Shown: in pieces, positions 21,935-31,600 of the stretch
How positions within the stretch are numbered: the stretch's first letter is position 1
Layout: each line of letters opens with the position of its first letter
Assembly: GCA_900546415.1 (NCBI GenBank)
Contig: URCY01000013.1
Span: 1 to 35,559 of the forward strand
Direction of reading: 5' to 3'
Source of the DNA: an uncultured Eubacteriales bacterium
GTDB taxonomy: Bacteria > Bacillota > Clostridia > Oscillospirales > Oscillospiraceae
Length of the DNA: 35,559 nt
Made by a program: the position numbers and the translations under genes
Notes under the pieces: generated by a model
What the model was told of the DNA's origin: nothing
Database searches by the model: none
The model's input: the letters and a program-made list of their open reading frames with translations, nothing else

Positions 21935-23199
21935 CGATTCAGGAGGCACTGACCTATCTGCATGACGTGAGCTGGCGCGGCTCGAGGCCGGGGCTTTCGC
22001 GCACGCGGGAGCTGCTGCGCCGTCTGGGCGACCCGCAAAAGCGCCTGCGCTTCGTCCACGTCGCCGGGACGAACGGCAAGGGCTCGACGTCGGCGATGCT
22101 GGCCGCGATCCTCCGCGCAGCGGGCGCGCGCACCGGGCTTTATACCTCGCCCTTCCTCATGCGCTTCAACGAGCGGATGCAGTGCGACGGCGTGCCGATC
22201 TCCGACGGGGCGCTGGCGGCGCTGACGGAGCGCACGCGCGCGGAGGCCGAGGCCATGGCCGAGCATCCGACCGAATTCGAGCTGATCACGGCGCTTGCCA
22301 TGCTCTGGTTCGCACAGGAGCGCTGCGACATCGTTGTGCTCGAGGTCGGCCTCGGCGGCGCGCTGGATTCCACCAACGTCATCGACTGCCCGGAGCTTGC
22401 CGTGATCTGCAACCTGGGCTACGATCACACCGCGATCCTCGGCGGCACGCTCGCGCAGATCGCCGGGGCGAAGGCCGGGATCCTGAAGGGCGGCGACTGC
22501 GTGCTCTACGACGGTCTGCCGCAGGAGGCGGCGGACGTCATCCGGGCGCGCTGCGCCGCGACCGGGACGCGTCTGCACACGCCGGATTTCGCGCAGCTGC
22601 ACACCGTGCGGCTCGCGCTGACCGGTCAGGTCTTCGATTACGGCGCGCGAAAGGCGCTGGAGCTGCCGCTTCTGGGGCTGCATCAGCAAAAAAACGCCGC
22701 CGTCGTGCTGACGGCGGTGGACGTTCTGCGGCAGAGGGGCTGGGCGCTGCCCGAGGAGGCCGTGCGGCGCGGTCTGGCCGGAACAGTCTGGCCGGGGCGC
22801 TTCGAGCTGCTGCAAACGCAGCCGCCGGTCTTTGTCGACGGCGGCCACAACCCGCAGTGTATGCAGGCGCTGGCGCAGAATCTGCGCGACTATCTGCCTG
22901 GCCGGTCGATCACGGCGCTGACCGGCGTCATGGCCGACAAGCAATATGACGAGATGTACCGCATCATCGCCCCGCTGATCGACCGGTTCGTCGCCGTCAC
23001 GCCCGATAATCCCCGCGCGCTGCCCGCCGCGCAGCTGGCGGCGCAGCTGCGCGCCTACGGAAAGCCGGTCACGGTCTGCGGCTCGGTCGCGGAGGGCGTC
23101 CGCGCGGCGCTCGACCGGACGCCGGCCGACGGCGCGCTCGTCGCCTTTGGCAGCCTTTATATGGCCGGGGATGTCCGCGCGTGCTTCGGCCGCTCATGA
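21931..23199 (+). CDS. folC: Folylpolyglutamate/dihydrofolate synthase
   Basis: The product has 422 residues. P-loop GTNGKGST is at 46-53, and the omega-loop segment reads YTSPFLMRFNERM with Phe where many members have His. EVGLGGALDSTNV, the AKAGILK lysine likely to be carbamylated, and the C-terminal DGGHNPQCM follow. It adds glutamate to folates, retaining them in the cell. Coupled translation with the FolT-like gene links uptake and trapping. It is followed by a large terminator. Confidence 0.95.
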   Translation: MTIQEALTYLHDVSWRGSRPGLSRTRELLRRLGDPQKRLRFVHVAGTNGKGSTSAMLAAILRAAGARTGLYTSPFLMRFNERMQCDGVPISDGALAALTERTRAEAEAMAEHPTEFELITALAMLWFAQERCDIVVLEVGLGGALDSTNVIDCPELAVICNLGYDHTAILGGTLAQIAGAKAGILKGGDCVLYDGLPQEAADVIRARCAATGTRLHTPDFAQLHTVRLALTGQVFDYGARKALELPLLGLHQQKNAAVVLTAVDVLRQRGWALPEEAVRRGLAGTVWPGRFELLQTQPPVFVDGGHNPQCMQALAQNLRDYLPGRSITALTGVMADKQYDEMYRIIAPLIDRFVAVTPDNPRALPAAQLAAQLRAYGKPVTVCGSVAEGVRAALDRTPADGALVAFGSLYMAGDVRACFGRS

Positions 23200-23308
23200 A
23201 TTGTAACGCGTCTGCTCCTTTGCCCATCCGTTTTTCAGGTGTGTGACGCGTTTCCGCGCCGAGCACCGGACACGTTTGCCGCACAGGGCATGCTTGCACC
23301 GTCCGCTT

Positions 23309-23372
23309 AAAACAAACCACTCCGAATTCGATCCGCCGATTTTTGGTGGAACGGATTCGGAGTGGTTTTTTT
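23309..23372 (+). terminator. Long terminator of the folT-like/folC operon
   Basis: AACCACTCCGAATTCG pairs with the complementary arm ending at 23367 (one mismatch near the centre) and is followed by T7. The stem exceeds 20 bp with an interior bulge. Confidence 0.8.
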
Positions 23373-23450
23373 GTTGTTTTTCCACCGCAACACCATATCG
23401 CAGCGTCCGAAACCGCCGCGCTGCGCTTAGAAAGGAAACTCTCCCGATTC

Positions 23451-23483
23451 TGTCATTGCGAGGAGCAAAGCGACGTGGCAATC
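23451..23483 (+). repeat. Interspersed repeat B, short unit
   Basis: TGTCATTGCGAGGAGCAAAG and the following CGACGTGGCAATC match the units at 25004 and 25378 with two differences. It lies 14 bp before the stop of the lipoprotein gene. Confidence 0.75.
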
Positions 23484-23497
23484 CGGTTCCCCCGTCC

Positions 23498-23869
23498 TTA
23501 GTCAAACGCATCCTCGCGATAAAAGTCCACCCACTCACCGTTCTCTGTGAAGGTCAGACGGAGGGTGTATTCGTTGATGCGTTCGACGGTAAATGTCCCG
23601 AAATCCCGTTCTTCCCCGTCGTCGGTCAGGATCCAATGCAGAACGTTGCCGGAAAGCTCCCAGCGGAAGTTATCCTTCGGAATGCTGCTGCCCTTATCGT
23701 ACTGCGCACCCGTCCCGTCCGGCCGCAGAAACACCGTCACGCTGCCCGGAAACTTCCAAGTATACGTCGTCAAAAGCGTTTTCAGGTCGTCGCCCTTTGT
23801 ACCGCAGGCACACAGCCCGACCAGCAGGACGGCCACCAGCAAGACCGATATCAGCCGTTTTCCTCTCAC
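23498..23869 (-). CDS. Predicted lipoprotein (123 aa)
   Basis: A signal peptide with lipobox LCAC (Cys22) leads to a small beta-rich domain: TWKFPGSVTVFLRPDGTG, FRWELSGNVLHWIL, FGTFTVERINEYTLRLTF. This is the same fold type as 23876-24292 and 18455-18874 by pattern (W-x-F, then DGTG, then a ligand-free barrel). It lies 6 bp downstream of the next lipoprotein, so the two are co-transcribed. Function unknown; such pairs are common as secreted accessory proteins in Clostridia. Confidence 0.75.
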   Translation of the reverse strand: MRGKRLISVLLVAVLLVGLCACGTKGDDLKTLLTTYTWKFPGSVTVFLRPDGTGAQYDKGSSIPKDNFRWELSGNVLHWILTDDGEERDFGTFTVERINEYTLRLTFTENGEWVDFYREDAFD

Positions 23870-23875
23870 AGTTCT

Positions 23876-24292
23876 CTACCCCTTTTTTGTAAAGTGACAG
23901 TCATTATAAAAGAGTCCGTCCTCTGCGCCTTGGAGCGCTAGCTTGTCGCGCGATAATTCTTGAATTTTTATATTCATTATCATCGGAATATCGTCGAACG
24001 AAGTGAATCTGACCACGATGTTGTCCCCCTCAAGGCTCCATTTGAAATACATCGTTCTGAAATTGAGATTTGCATCGATGTCGCCCGTGTAATAGCCTGT
24101 TCCGTCTTTGTCGAAAGAAAGAACGATCAGCAAATCGTCAGCATATCGTTTCTCTCCCGACTCGTCGTCGATCGTGTACTCCAGCTTCCACTCCCCGATC
24201 AGCGCGGCTTCCTTTCCGCCGCAGGCGCTCAAAAGCAGCAGCAGTGACGCGACACAGAGGATGCAGACCAAAATCGTCCATCGTTTTTTCAT
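23876..24292 (-). CDS. Predicted lipoprotein (138 aa)
   Basis: The lipobox is LSAC (Cys24), followed by LIGEWKLEYTIDDESG and VLSFDKDGTGYYTG, again the GEW/DGTG pattern. ATG 24292 follows AAGGAGAG at 10 bases; the longer frame to 24334 has no site. It is divergent from the XRE gene at 24418, with a promoter that contains inverted repeats, so it is probably under that regulator's control. First gene of a two-gene unit. Confidence 0.78.
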   Translation of the reverse strand: MKKRWTILVCILCVASLLLLLSACGGKEAALIGEWKLEYTIDDESGEKRYADDLLIVLSFDKDGTGYYTGDIDANLNFRTMYFKWSLEGDNIVVRFTSFDDIPMIMNIKIQELSRDKLALQGAEDGLFYNDCHFTKKG

Positions 24293-24324
24293 TACACGTT
24301 TCTCTCCTTTCTTTGTATGTTTAT

Positions 24325-24353
24325 ATGTTATCACAACCTATAGTTGTTGTCAA
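24325..24353 (-). promoter_or_regulatory. Promoter with operator-like repeats before the lipoprotein pair
   Basis: TTGACA and TAACAT with 17-base spacing. The spacer holds ACAAC-TATAG-GTTGT, and ATAGTT/AACTAT brackets the -35 box. These overlapping palindromes are good candidate sites for the divergent XRE protein. Confidence 0.6.
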
Positions 24354-24417
24354 TAACTATTTTCAAGTGTTTTCTTTCACACACTGATGTTGTTAGGATA
24401 TGTATGAGGTGAGTGCA

Positions 24418-24720
24418 ATGCTCGAAAATCTGAGGAAACTCCGTACTGAGGCCGGCGTCACGCAAAAGCAGCTCGCCGATGCGATCTCCGTGAGCCAGCA
24501 GTCCATAAATAAGTACGAAAACCACAATATCGAGCCGGATATTCGGACGATGATCCTGATCGCCGACTTTTTTCATACAAGCGTTGACTATTTGATTGGG
24601 CACGGCGTGCAGTCCTCTGAGCTTTCCGCCGAGGAGCATCATATGCTCGATGAATACCGCAGGTTGTCAAGATCACAGCAGCAATGTGTCCGCGCCGTGA
24701 TGAAAAGCTATTTTGAATGA
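24418..24720 (+). CDS. XRE-family transcriptional regulator
   Basis: The product has 100 residues. The HTH (about 2-58) reads LRKLRTEAGVTQKQLADAIS and VSQQSINKYENHNIEPD. It is followed by DYLIGHG, typical of Firmicutes SinR/Xre-like proteins, and a short helical C-terminus (SAEEHHMLDEYRRLS). ATG 24418 is favoured over ATG 24400 because GAGGTGAG precedes it. It is divergent from the lipoprotein pair, so local control is likely. Confidence 0.85.
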   Translation: MLENLRKLRTEAGVTQKQLADAISVSQQSINKYENHNIEPDIRTMILIADFFHTSVDYLIGHGVQSSELSAEEHHMLDEYRRLSRSQQQCVRAVMKSYFE

Positions 24721-24757
24721 GGCGCGGAACGATTCAGCGATTTGTTTGCCTCGCGCA

Positions 24758-24892
24758 ATGATATACCGCAGCTGGCTGCGTGATATGCTGTGATATACAA
24801 CCTCGCGGGAGTATGATGCCGCGCCGGGGTGGGAGCACTATGGCGATTCCGCCCGCAACGGATTCAAATATCTTGACCGCAAAAAATGGTAG
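24758..24892 (+). pseudogene. C-terminal gene remnant
   Basis: One frame reads MIYRSWLRDML, then an in-frame TGA (24791), then TSREYDAAPGWEHYGDSARN and FKYLDRKKW before TAG. The amino-acid composition is protein-like, but there is no ribosome binding site and a stop interrupts it. I do not recognise the parent family. The stop codon lies inside a terminator hairpin (24882-24918), as at the end of a real gene. Confidence 0.3.
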
Positions 24893-24918
24893 GTTTTCAT
24901 AAAAACCTGCCATTTTTC
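24882..24918 (+). terminator. Terminator after the gene remnant
   Basis: AAAAATGGTAGGTTTT pairs with AAAACCTGCCATTTTT (one G-U pair) over a four-base loop. It works on either strand. Confidence 0.75.
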
Positions 24919-25003
24919 TATCCTTGCATGGATCCTCCAAACAGATCATTCCTCAACGCTTCAGCGATTCAAAGTGCAAAAGCATTGGGGGCACGGATCA
25001 ATT

Positions 25004-25054
25004 TTGTCATTGCGAGGAGCGCAGCGACGTGGCAATCTTTAAGCCAAAGGCATG
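25004..25054 (+). repeat. Interspersed repeat B, unit facing right
   Basis: TTGTCATTGCGAGGAGCGC and the following AGCGACGTGGCAATCTTTAA recur almost perfectly at 25378-25430. The long-form repeat at 25170 carries the unit in inverted orientation, so 25004-25240 is an imperfect inverted pair. Confidence 0.75.
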
Positions 25055-25169
25055 GGATGCCGGAGCGAAGCACGGGAACACGGGGCGAGAAGTGCTGCAC
25101 ATAATATGAAACACGAGGCAAGCTACGCTGTCTCGTGTTGCTTTTATTTCGTCCCGTTTCTCCGTATTT

Positions 25170-25322
25170 CGTTCCGGGATGCCGTTTCGTTCCGTCAAAG
25201 ATTGCCGCGTCGGGCGCACGCGCCCTCCTCGCAATGACAAAATTGATAGGTTTTGCGGGAAAACGGAACACTTTCCGGAACGGCACGTTTAAAAAACGTT
25301 GCGGAGCGACACTGCGCAAAAA
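25170..25322 (-). repeat. Interspersed repeat B, long form
   Basis: Aligns along its length with 14441-14598: TTCCGGGATGCCGTTTCG, GATTGCCGCGTCGGGCGC, CCTCCTCGCAATGACAAA, then GGAGCGACACTGCGC before an A-run. Confidence 0.7.
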
Positions 25323-25377
25323 ATGACTTCATAAAACAAAAAACGTGTGTTTTCCAAACATAAGCGTTCCATTTTCG

Positions 25378-25430
25378 TGTCATTGCGAGGAGCGCAGCGA
25401 CGTGGCAATCTTTAAGCCAAAGGCATGGAA
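25378..25430 (+). repeat. Interspersed repeat B, unit facing right
   Basis: A near-identical second copy of 25006-25054, including the downstream GCCAAAGGCATGG. Confidence 0.75.
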
Positions 25431-25483
25431 TTCCGCAGCGAAGCAGGGGAGCGGAAAACGACAAAATCCTGAATTTTCGATCC

Positions 25484-25603
25484 GTCCCACAGGGACACCG
25501 CCACGGCGCTTCCCCGGAAGCGCCATTTCACGCAGCCGCAAGGCTGCATTTCACATGCAGAGCATATTTCACTCGGCCAAAGGCCGAATTTCACTGCGAA
25601 GCA
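25484..25603. repeat. Array of short hairpins joined by ATTTCAC
   Basis: Consecutive perfect hairpins (GTCCC/GGGAC, GGCGCTTCC/GGAAGCGCC, GCAGCC/GGCTGC, ATGC/GCAT, TCGGCC/GGCCGA, TGC/GCA) stand side by side. The last five are separated by the identical heptamer ATTTCAC at 25525, 25548, 25566 and 25588. Hairpin sequences differ while spacers are constant, the reverse of a CRISPR array. Confidence 0.7.
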
Positions 25604-25636
25604 AAAACGAGGGAGCCGCCCGCAAGGACGGCTCCC
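25604..25636 (-). terminator. Terminator of the giant surface-protein gene
   Basis: GGGAGCCG pairs with CGGCTCCC, followed on the minus strand by TCGTTTTT, 19 bases beyond the stop. Confidence 0.8.
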
Positions 25637-25654
25637 CGTTTTATGACAGGCGGC

Positions 25655-28600
25655 TCAGCGGTAGAGCACCTTGTCGCAGAAGTTCATGATGACCTGCGCG
25701 ACCTGCGCACGCGAGGCGTGCTCCAGCGGGTCGATGGTGTGGTCGGTCATGCCGCGCATCAGGCCGCAGCCGACTGCCCATTCCACATAAGTCACAGCCC
25801 AATCGCTGATCTCATTGCGGTCGGTGTAGCGATCCATAAACATCGTGTTCTTCGGCGTCATGTCCATGCCGATGTACGCGCAGTAGCGATACATGATCGC
25901 GGCCATTTCCTCGCGGGTGATGGAGGCCTCCGGATCAAAGATCGTGTCGCTGCGGCCGAGGACGATGCCGTTCTCGTTGGCCCACTTGACGTAAGGCACG
26001 TAGTACATGCCGGCCTCAAGGTCGCTGAAGGCCAGACCCATGTACTTGCTCGTGTCGACGTTGGCCATGCGGCCGAGCACGGTGACGAACATGGCGCGGT
26101 TCATGTCGATATACGGCGCGAAGAGCATCTCGCTGACGCCGTTGAAGTAACCGCGGTCGGTGACGAAGGTGACGGCGTTGTAGTACCACGCGTCCGTGCG
26201 GACGTCATCGTAGTACGACGAGCCCTGCACCTCGAACTTGACCGTGATTGCAACGTTGGAGGCCGGCATGGTGAAGCTCCACGTCTCGATGTAGTCATAA
26301 TCGTTCTTCACATAGTTGACCGGGACGGTCTTGCCGTTGACATCCAGAACGATCACGCGTCCGACGCGGTAGCCGTCGTCCGGGTCAGCCGTGATGGTGA
26401 CCAGATCGCCGATATAAGCCACGCGCTCGGGGTTGAGGGTGACCTTGCCGTGGCCGTTCTCGAAGCTGTTGATCGCATAGGCCTTCAGGCCGTAGCCGGT
26501 CTTGGTGAGCCTGACCTCGACGGCGACGTCGTGCTCGGGCATGGTGAAGGTGTAGTCGCCGCCGCCCCGCTTGATCTCCTCGTTGACGGTGATCTTGCCG
26601 CCGTCGACCGTGATCGCGGTCAGCTCCCAGCCGACAGCCGGGGTGACGGAGACCGTCACGGTGTCAAGATAATCGACGCCGATGTTCACGGTGTCAAAGC
26701 CGTTGAGCGCGGTGGTCGCCTCGCCGTCGACCGTGAGGGTCACGGTGTAGTTGACCTCCTCGAACAGCGCCGTGACGGTGACGGCCGCTGCGGGCATGGT
26801 GAAGGTGTAGCGGTTCTTACCGATCTCGGTCAGGACGAGGGACTTCTCGCCGCCTTCGTAGGTCGCGGTGAGGGAGGCCAGACGGTAGCCGGGCTTCGGC
26901 TCGACCGTGACGGTCACGATGTCGTCAAGCTGCGCGATGCTTGCCGGGCTGGTCGTGACGGTGCCCTGCTTCGCGTCAAACACGGTGGTGACGGAGAAGT
27001 CGCACTTCTCGTAATCGACCGTGTAGGTCAGGTCGCAGGCGGGCATCAGGAAGCTGAGGGTCAGCGCGTCGCCGCGGATCGTGTCGACCGCAGGCTTGGT
27101 GCCGGTGATCTCGAACTTCTCGGAGCCGTCGGCGCTCTGCGCGACGATGGAGGCGACGTAGTAGCCGTCCTTCGGCGTGGCGGTGATGGTGACGGGATCC
27201 ATGAAGCGGTACTCGAAGCTCGTCTCGGTCGCGACGGAGCCGTTGACGGAGATCATGCCGTCCGTCTCGCAGTCGTCTGCCTTGGTCAGCGTGTAGCAGG
27301 CCTTGCGGAAGGTCACGGCGACGATCACGTCGGCGGCCTGCACGGTGTGTACGTCGGGCTTATAGGTGGCCGGGATGAGGAAGGTGTAGGCGGTGTCGCT
27401 GACGGTGTACTTCACGTCGAGGTCGTGGCCGTCGCCGGTGGCGGTGAAGACGCGGACGGCGTCGATCTCATAGCCGGTGTCGGGCACGGCCGTGAACTGC
27501 ACGACGTCGCCGAAGACGGTGGTGTCGAGACGGTACTCGGCGGTGTTGTCCGCGCCGGTGAATTTCTCGGTCACGGTGCCGTTAGCCGTTGCGAGGAAGT
27601 GCACGTCGATCTCGTCCTTGGCATAGGCCGCGACGATGTAGGTGCGATCCTTCACAATCACGAAGTCGGCATTGCTGACGCTCGGGGCGGCAGCGGTGAC
27701 CGGCGTCTGAACATCGGCGGACGTCCAGCCGACGAAGTGGTAGCCGACGGGGGCGTCGGAGACCATCGGAACACGCGCCGCAACGTTGGCCGTTGCGAGG
27801 TAGTCGACGTCCTCATAGTCGACCAGCTTGCCGTTTGCGAGATAGACGACGTTGAATTCGTCCTTCATCGTTTCGACGTAGATGGTGACCGGGGAGGCCG
27901 GCATATCGAAGTAGTATCTGCCGCCGTAGAGGGCGTTGACCGTGTCGGTGTGCAGGTTGACGCGCTCGCGGTTCTCGTCGAGGCCATAGACCTCGGTGAT
28001 GATGTAGCCGTAGTTGGCCTTGGTGGTGAAGACGACCTTCTCGCCGACGGTGTGCGGCGTGGTGTACTCGACGCTTGCCTCTGCGCAGTCGTCGCTGATC
28101 GTATAGAGGATCGGCGCATACTCTGCGTAAACCGTGACGTCGGAGGCCGGCATATGGAAGGTGATGGCGTGCGCGGTGTCGTGCGCGTCGGTCATGACGT
28201 CGGCGTTTTCATAAGCCGCGGTGTCGAAATCCAGAACGTCGCCGTTTGCAAGGACGTAATAGATCCTCGTGACCTGATAGCCGTCGTCCGGCGTGACGGT
28301 GACGGTGACCTCCTGCTTATAGTCGGCGGAGATCCGGTTCTCGCGCAGGCCGTTCAGCTCGACCGTGCCGTGCGCCTCGGACGCGGCGTCCTTGTACACG
28401 GTGTAGGAATTTTCCGCGAAGATCGCGGTGATGACCACATGGTCAGCCGGCATGTCGAAGTAGTAGATGCCGTCCTTGAGCGTGACGGGGACGGTGACCT
28501 CGCCGTCGTCGCAGGTGACGGTGAGCTCGGCCAGATGGTAGCCGGTCCACTCGACCACGCGGAACGCGACGCGCTCGCCGACCACGGCGGCGCCGTTGGC

Positions 28601-31600
28601 CAGATACTTATACTGCTGATTCAGCTCGTTGGTGGCGTCCTTCCAGACGTTGCGCTCGCCGACGAACTCGATCCAGCCCTTGGTGGTGTAGCTCGGGTCG
28701 AGGCTCTCGATGATCTGATCGGGGTCAGCCGCCTGATCCGGCCGATAGGTCAGAGCGTTGCTCGTCTCGATGTCGATGTTGTAGTCATGCGGCGCGTAAG
28801 TGATCGTGACCGTGACGTCGTAGCCGACCATCGGGAAGGTGTAGCGCGTGCCGTCCTCGCTGAGGGTGCCGTCCGGGACGGACTTGAGGCTGATGCCGTC
28901 GTTGAAGCACGCGGTGACCTCGGCGACATAGTAGCCGGGGACGGGCGCGATGTCGATGACGACGTCGTTGCCCTGCGGGACATAGAGGTTGTTGCTGTGG
29001 TGGCCGTTGATGGTGTAGTCGCCCGCCTCGGGCAGGTTCTCGACCACGTCAACACGGTAGAGCTTCGCGACGGTGTAAAGATCGATCTTGACATGCTCCG
29101 TCGGCATGGTGAAGCCGAATTCGTAGTAGTTGATGCCGTCCTTGCTCTCCTTGGTGCGCAGGATCGGCTCAACGATGGTCTTCGAGCCGTCCAGACCGAC
29201 GATCGCGATTCCGGTGATCGCCCAGTCGCGCTCGGCGGCGAACCGCACGAGGACGTCGGCGCCCGCCTTGGCGGTGAGCTTGTCGCCCTCAAGCAGGTCG
29301 CTGCTGTTGACGCCGCTCGAGGCCTTGAGGTACTTGATGTTGTCCACATGGCCGGCCTCGACCGTGAAGGGCTGCCCCTCGTAGGTCGCGCGGACGATCA
29401 GGCTCTCGGCGACGGCGTCGTTCGCCGGGTCAAAGGTCTTGCCGTTGACCGGAAGATATTCCCACCCGGAGAATTCATAGCCGGTCTTTTCGACCTGCGG
29501 GACGAGCGCCGCGTCGAGCAGCTCGTCATGGTCGACGGGGACGATCGCCAGCAGCGTGTTATCCGCGTCGAGGAAGGTGACGGTGTGCGCCGCCTTGACG
29601 GTGACGGTTTGCAGCGTAACGTCCGCAGCGGGCATCGTGAACAGATAGCCGCAGCTGCCGTCCTCCTGCAAGACAAGCGTCAGCGGGATCATCTGGTCGT
29701 TCCCGGTGAGACCCAGCACCGCATGAAGCACATAGCCCGGATCAACGGAGACGACGACCGGGACGCTCTCGCCCGCGTTGGCATAGTTCGGCGCGTCGAT
29801 GCGGGAATGCTCCGCAGGAGCGGCAAAGATCGAGAAGCGGCTCTTCTCGGCCTTGGCAACGATGGTGACGTCTGCATCCGGCATCCGGAAGGTATACAGC
29901 CCGTCGGCATTGGGCTTCAGCTCCCGGACGACCGTGCTCAGGCCGTCGGTATAGACCAGACCGACCGCGCCGAGGCGGTAGCCCTCGTTCGCCTCCACGG
30001 CGAAGCGGATCTCCGTTCCGACGGCGACGCGCTCGGTCGGCACACCCGTGACCGCGCAGTTCTCGGCCGCGACCGCAATGTTATGCGTGCTGACCTCGTA
30101 GGCTGCGAGATAAACGGTGTCCTTGAAAATGTTGGGCGTCAGCGCACCGGCCATGACCTTGTCAGCTTCCTTGTCCTGGTTGACCCAATAGAGGAAGGTC
30201 TTGCCGGATACGGTCGGCGCGCCCGGCGCGGCGACCTGCTGCCCCTCGCTGACCGGCTCATAGCCGTAGAGAATGCCGGTCTCGGCGTCGAGGAAGCGGA
30301 CGACACAGGAGGCGGCCTCCCAGACCGCAGTGAAGTCCGCGTCGCCCCGGACGACGTAGCTGGCCATTGCGCCATAGATGATGCCCGTGGCGTCCTCGCG
30401 CCAGCCGATGAACACATAGCCGTCCTTTTCGGCGGCGTCGGCCAGCGCGACCGTCTCGCCGTAACCGACGTCGATGATGTCCGCATAGTTGGGACGGCCG
30501 CCGTCGAGGTTGAAGTGCAGCTTGTAGCTGTTGCGGGTGTAGACCGCAGTGTAGACGATCAGGTCGTCCGCGTCGGCGGCGACACCGAACGGCTCACCGG
30601 CTCTGACAAAGCTGTTGAGCGCGTCGCAGCGCCACTCCACGAAGGTGTAGCCGGGACGGGCAGGCGCAGTCTCCGGCGCGACGCCGTTGCTGCCCTTGTC
30701 GACCAGAATGATGTCATAGAGATCGCCGTTGTTGACGAACTTCACGGCAGCCTTACCTGCCGGGACCTCCGTCCAGATCGCGCGCAGGAGCATGTCGCAG
30801 GTGATGGAGACGGCCTGTCTGGCGTTGTAGACCGCGCCGGTTTCAAGCTCCTCCCAGCCGCCGAACAGATAGCCCGCGCGCTCGGGCGCGTCATGCAGCA
30901 CATGGAGCTCGCCGTAGCTCAGGTCGCTCACAGTCTCGTCGTCCATGCCATCGCTGCGGTAGGTCACGGAGTAGGAATCGGATGCCCAGACGGCCTCGAG
31001 AGTCATTTCACGCGCCTCGTTCGCCTCGACGGTGAAGTCCTTCACGCCGTCGTTGGAATAGAGACTGTCGCCGTACTGCCAGCCGAGGAAGACCTTGCCG
31101 GAGGCAGTCGGGTCGATCGCGGGGATCTCGGCGTTCTGGCCGTCGAAGGCGAGATAAGCGCTGTAGAGCTGCCCGTCGCTGACGAAGCGCACCAGGCAGC
31201 TCAGAGCCTGATCCTTCTCCCAGACGGCCGTGAGCAGCACGTCATGCGCGGGCATGGTGTACTGCGCACCGGCCGGATGCAGATAGCCGCTCCCGTCGAC
31301 CCAGCCCTTGAAGACATAGCCGGGCAGCATCGGCTCTGCGAGCACGACTGTGTCGCCGAAGGTGACGTCCGGCAGGACGTAGGTCGGCATATCCGTCGTG
31401 TCGTTGTTGAAGAACTCAACGAACGAGCCGTCGGGCAGCATCAGGATGCATTTGAGCTCGGAGGCGTCGGCCTCGGCGCCGCGATAGTAGGTCAGATTAT
31501 AGGTATTGACCGTGAACTCGGCGTGATAGGTCGCGCCGTCGAGCGGAACGGGGGTGTCGCCCGTGACGGGCGCATCGCTTTCGCCGAACCAGCCGAGGAA

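Noticed and set aside
25484..25603. CRISPR array
   Set aside because: Spacers are constant and only 7 bp, the palindromes vary, and no cas gene is present.
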